Below, one piece after another: positions 60,962 through 64,000 of a DNA stretch of 64,000 nucleotides; position 1 is the stretch's first letter, and each line of letters opens with the position of its first letter. Below the pieces are notes generated by a model. That model saw only the letters and a program-made list of their open reading frames with translations. It was not told the DNA's origin and searched no databases. The position numbers and the translations under genes are program-made. This DNA is from RGIG5057 sp964371585 (GTDB taxonomy: Bacteria > Bacillota > Clostridia > TANB77 > CAG-465). The stretch lies in contig CAYJMD010000005.1 in NCBI GenBank assembly GCA_964371585.1, positions 19,940 through 83,939 of the forward strand, read 5' to 3'.

Positions 60962-62746
60962 TTATTCTTTATTTAGCCCATCTAAAATTTCTGCTTTTTC
61001 TTCATCAGATAAGTTATCCCATTCTGAATCCATTTCTTCTTCAGGCTTTACTTCTATTATAGTATCTTGTTTAGAAGTATCATCTTTACTTTCTTCAATC
61101 ATTTCATCTTTTATTTCTTGATTCTCAGATTTAGTTGTTAAAATATCTAAATTATCAAAACTATTAATATTTACAATATTACTTCCACTTTCAATATAAA
61201 TCACAGTAACTTCATCACCTGAATTAGTGATAGTTACTTCTTCTGAAACTAAAGAAGATATTGTATAGATATTTAAATCATCAATTAATGTAAGTATATA
61301 AGTCGTTTCACCACTTTCTACTTTAGAATTAATTCTATCAACTATACCAGTTATTTCTTTTTGATACACACTTTGCTCAAAAGCAACATTATTACCTGTA
61401 GTGTATAACATATTAGTATAATTTCTCATAGCTTGCGAAACTGTATCTCCAGTTGCAGCAATGTCATATGAATCAATATTTACAAAACCATAAGATTTAA
61501 TTAACCCTTCATTATCTTTTAATTTTAAGAAATATGTTGGTCTACCTTCCACATTAACTGGAATTGGAAATGTAGCTGTATATCCTAAATCTTGAACTTT
61601 ACCTTCAATACTTTTCATTGCAGCATTTTCATGTGCACCTTTCATGCTATATGAAAAAACTTCTTTAGTTCTTGTATCAACCAAATAAAATCCCATAATA
61701 GATTCATCACTACCAACAGAAGTAAGTCCTGTGTAATAATAGCAACGTCCTTCATTGTATATAACAGACATACCATCTGTAGGTTTATACTTATCTCTAT
61801 TAGACCAGTTAAATGCACCTTTAACATATTCACCTTGATTTGCTATTTGATTATATACAAAGTTCATAGGTTGAATTCTATCTACCCATTCTGGAGTTTC
61901 AGAAATTAAATAACCTTCCGTTTTACCTGTCTGAGCATCAACAATTACCACACCTGTTGCTTCAGGACTTCCGTATAATGTTTTGTTTTCATATGTTGTA
62001 ATTACCCAATATGGATTTCCTAAATCATCAAGTTCAAAAGAATAATCTGTAGTTCCTGTCATAGAGTAACCATTTCTAAAAATATGTCTTTTTAAATCTT
62101 CCCCAAAAAAAGCTTGTGGCTGATATTTAATGTTAATAGCTTTACCATCAATTTCTTGTACTAATTTAACATCTTGCGGATTTGATGCACTCACAGTTAT
62201 ATATCCGGGTGTTCCTGAGCTATTATTTGACCATTCAAAAAATCCGGAATGTACAAGTGGTGCTACTAATATTAATTCACCATTAACATTTTGCATTACA
62301 AATTCACCTACATTTACTTGACTTCCTAAACTAGGATTTTCACCTAATTTTTTATCTGCTAATTTGATAGCATACTCTTCATCTACTATCGGAACCTGTG
62401 TTAAATCCATGTATGAAATATCATCTGTAAACTCCCTTACTTCTGCTTCAGGAAGTTGAGTTTGCATAGTATTTGCATTAACCCATGGAGAACCTATAAC
62501 CATACAAATAAGAGATATAGCAAAAACAACAACAAAAGTGATAAGGGCCGGACCTCCAAAATCATACAATACATCATCTTCTTTTGCACACCACATACCG
62601 ACATTTCCAACTAATAGGCATACTGCAATTGCCCAAAAAATGAATCCAGATAGAAAAGCAATGTTTAATACAGGTAATGTGACTATATAGTAAAGCCACA
62701 TAAATACAACTGAAAATACGCTAAATAAAATTTTACCTATCGACAT
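60962..62746 (-). CDS. large membrane protein of unknown function, 594 aa
   Basis: Three hydrophobic segments lie near the N-terminus (about 7-28, 29-52 and 66-88), followed by about 430 extracytoplasmic-looking residues rich in beta-strands, with repeats such as AIKLADKKLGENPSLGSQVNVGEF and a region TYILTLIDDLNIYTISS (an OB-like stretch). The C-terminus is very acidic (EVKPEEEMDSEWDNLSDEEK). I recognise no enzyme motif. The start is well supported by AGGAGG. It is a single-gene unit between the CHAP protein and tadA. Confidence 0.65.
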   Translation of the reverse strand: MSIGKILFSVFSVVFMWLYYIVTLPVLNIAFLSGFIFWAIAVCLLVGNVGMWCAKEDDVLYDFGGPALITFVVVFAISLICMVIGSPWVNANTMQTQLPEAEVREFTDDISYMDLTQVPIVDEEYAIKLADKKLGENPSLGSQVNVGEFVMQNVNGELILVAPLVHSGFFEWSNNSSGTPGYITVSASNPQDVKLVQEIDGKAINIKYQPQAFFGEDLKRHIFRNGYSMTGTTDYSFELDDLGNPYWVITTYENKTLYGSPEATGVVIVDAQTGKTEGYLISETPEWVDRIQPMNFVYNQIANQGEYVKGAFNWSNRDKYKPTDGMSVIYNEGRCYYYTGLTSVGSDESIMGFYLVDTRTKEVFSYSMKGAHENAAMKSIEGKVQDLGYTATFPIPVNVEGRPTYFLKLKDNEGLIKSYGFVNIDSYDIAATGDTVSQAMRNYTNMLYTTGNNVAFEQSVYQKEITGIVDRINSKVESGETTYILTLIDDLNIYTISSLVSEEVTITNSGDEVTVIYIESGSNIVNINSFDNLDILTTKSENQEIKDEMIEESKDDTSKQDTIIEVKPEEEMDSEWDNLSDEEKAEILDGLNKE

Positions 62747-62847
62747 AATAACCTCCTATGTCCCCTTTGATATGAAAATTATTTCATATCATTTTTAAAA
62801 AAACTTACCTAAATATTATAACATACTTTACATAAGATTACAATAAT

Positions 62848-62880
62848 AAAAAAATAGAGGGATATTTAAATCTCTCTATT
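62848..62880 (-). terminator. terminator of tadA
   Basis: AATAGAGGGA (62853-62862) pairs with TCTCTCTATT (62871-62880) with one wobble. A T-run follows on the minus strand. It overlaps the tadA stop codon. Confidence 0.75.
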
Positions 62881-63322
62881 TATTATTTTTTCTTATCTTT
62901 TTAAAAAATTCTATTAATATTTCTGAACATTCTAATTCATTTAATAGTTCATATTTTATTTTATGTGTTGTATTTACATTTTCATATTTTAAAGCAGAAA
63001 ATATAGCTCCATTTTTAGGTTCTATTGTACCTATATATATTTTAGATATTCTCGCCTGTGTAATAGCACCTAAACACATTAAGCAAGGTTCTAAAGTAAT
63101 GTACATTTCACAACCATCTAATCTCCAAGAATTCATTTTTTTACAAGCTTTATTAATTGCTTCAATCTCAGCGTGTGATGTTGCTAAATTTGTTTTCTCT
63201 CTTTTATTATATCCTCTAGCTATTATTTTTCCATCTTTAACAATCACAGCACCTATAGGGCATTCATTAATTTTATATGCTTTTTTTGCTTGGTTTAAAG
63301 CTTCTTTCATGTATATATTCAT
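62876..63322 (-). CDS. tadA: tRNA-specific adenosine deaminase TadA
   Basis: TadA deaminates A34 of tRNA-Arg(ACG) to inosine. The zinc site is seen as HAEIEAI (His ligand, Glu catalyst) and PCLMCLGA. The start KEALNQAKKAYKINECPIGAVIVKDGKIIARGYNKRE is typical and the length of 148 is normal. Its substrate tRNA is encoded 3 kb away (59983-60059). The ribosome site is GGAG. Confidence 0.93.
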   Translation of the reverse strand: MNIYMKEALNQAKKAYKINECPIGAVIVKDGKIIARGYNKREKTNLATSHAEIEAINKACKKMNSWRLDGCEMYITLEPCLMCLGAITQARISKIYIGTIEPKNGAIFSALKYENVNTTHKIKYELLNELECSEILIEFFKKIRKNNK

Positions 63323-63448
63323 TTTAAATCTCCGTTTTAATAACTATATTATACAATAAATAACTATATATTTCTATGCTTTATTACTAGAATGTAAAAT
63401 TAACTGATATCATTTTAATTTGACATCTAGCATTAGTACATATTATGC

Positions 63449-63880
63449 TCATAATTGATAGTGCATTGAAGTGAATTTTATCCCATCAACTTCTTTTTCA
63501 TTGTCGGTATTGATAAAGCCTAATTTATGATATATTTCCACTGCGTAAGATGATGAATTAACTGTAATGATTTTATCATCTGTAATTCCCAAAATATAAT
63601 TAAACAATGCTTTTGCAACACCTTTTCTGTGATGTTCTTTTTTAGTAAAGAGCATTGTTATGTGTGACTTATTTCTCATAGCAATTACACCAATCAATTC
63701 ATCATTTATAAATGCACCATAAAAATCCAATTTTAACATCATAGTTTCATTATCAATATATTTTTTAAATGTTTGCACACCTTTCTCCGAATAGTCGGGA
63801 GCTACAAACTCTAAAAACACTGTCCACACAAGTTCGAGTGCTTGTGGTATTTCTTTTTCTGTTAACTTATTAATTTGCAT
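63449..63880 (-). CDS. GNAT family N-acetyltransferase
   Basis: A small acetyltransferase of the GNAT fold. The acetyl-CoA motif TKKEHHRKGVAKALFNYIL (R-K-G-V-A) is near residue 78, with preceding strands ELIGVIAMRNKSHITMLF and a terminal segment YAVEIYHKLGFINTD typical of the fold. The acceptor is unknown. I place the start at 63880, where AAGGTGG lies six bases upstream, in preference to a Met six codons earlier. Confidence 0.85.
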   Translation of the reverse strand: MQINKLTEKEIPQALELVWTVFLEFVAPDYSEKGVQTFKKYIDNETMMLKLDFYGAFINDELIGVIAMRNKSHITMLFTKKEHHRKGVAKALFNYILGITDDKIITVNSSSYAVEIYHKLGFINTDNEKEVDGIKFTSMHYQL

Positions 63881-63922
63881 ACCGATCCACCTTCCCATTA
63901 TATAAATAATCTTTATATGATA

Positions 63923-63951
63923 ATTATAACATTAACTTATATCTTAATCAA
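63923..63951 (-). promoter_or_regulatory. promoter of the GNAT gene
   Basis: On the minus strand TTGATT (63946-63951) and TATAAT (63923-63928) are separated by 17 bases. Confidence 0.7.
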
Positions 63952-64000
63952 GTAAAATATTCCTGTATTCCTATGAATATCCCCCAAGCTAATTTTTGTT

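Overview
The window looks like a chromosomal segment of a spore-forming, very AT-rich member of the Clostridia (Firmicutes). The evidence is the sporulation genes (spo0A, spoIIID, spoIIQ, spoIID), strong AGGAGG-type ribosome sites, consensus TTGACA/TATAAT promoters with 17-base spacers, and a gene order (gdpP-rplI-dnaB, rpsB-tsf, recA-recX) familiar from Firmicutes. I cannot name the genus. There is no CRISPR array, no insertion sequence and no complete prophage or conjugative element.

Layout. 1-1909: the end of an ABC exporter (ATPase, then two permeases). 1944-5289: an unknown gene, secDF and a small zinc-ribbon protein. 5516-8332: an isolated VirD4/TraG-type coupling-protein operon without relaxase or mating-pore genes. 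8413-14556: envelope and housekeeping genes (VanW/G5 protein, CofE-like ligase, DUF2207 membrane protein, aspartate racemase, LemA). 14674-17633: tsf and rpsB, and divergently from them a large structured RNA of about 600 nt followed at once by a four-helix membrane protein; I interpret this pair as OLE RNA and its partner OapA. 17696-29974: a long leftward run with ftsH, tilS, dnaB, rplI, gdpP, rsmA, a G5/lytic transglycosylase, tcdA, a U32 protein, a GxGD prepilin peptidase and a YqeG phosphatase. 30222-36987: tyrS, a two-component system, a tyrosine recombinase and the spoIIID-spoIIQ-spoIID cluster.

37087-46532 is a type IV pilus operon transcribed leftward: a PilM-PilN fusion, PilO-like, PilP-like, an unknown membrane protein, the presumed major pilin, three pilin-like proteins, PilB, PilT and PilC. 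The prepilin-processing enzyme is split. The aspartyl protease lies at 28740-29471 and lacks the cysteine domain, while the cysteine domain is fused to a pseudopilin at 41890-42675. Only that pseudopilin keeps the canonical Glu5.

47987-50994 holds scpA, deoD, recX and recA, with two SOS-box-like sites at the recA promoter. 51230-55736 holds two acyl-CoA synthetase paralogues around a membrane-anchored protein. 55890-59858 holds a Cys-rich peroxiredoxin, small unknown proteins, an SDR, spo0A and, divergent from spo0A across Spo0A-box-like sites, an 82-residue protein made of two 26-residue repeats. The window ends with tRNA-Arg(ACG), a CHAP-domain protein, a large unknown membrane protein, tadA and a GNAT acetyltransferase.

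The most notable system is the OLE-type RNA with its membrane partner. Next come the rearranged prepilin-processing machinery, the orphan coupling-protein operon and the repeat protein beside spo0A.
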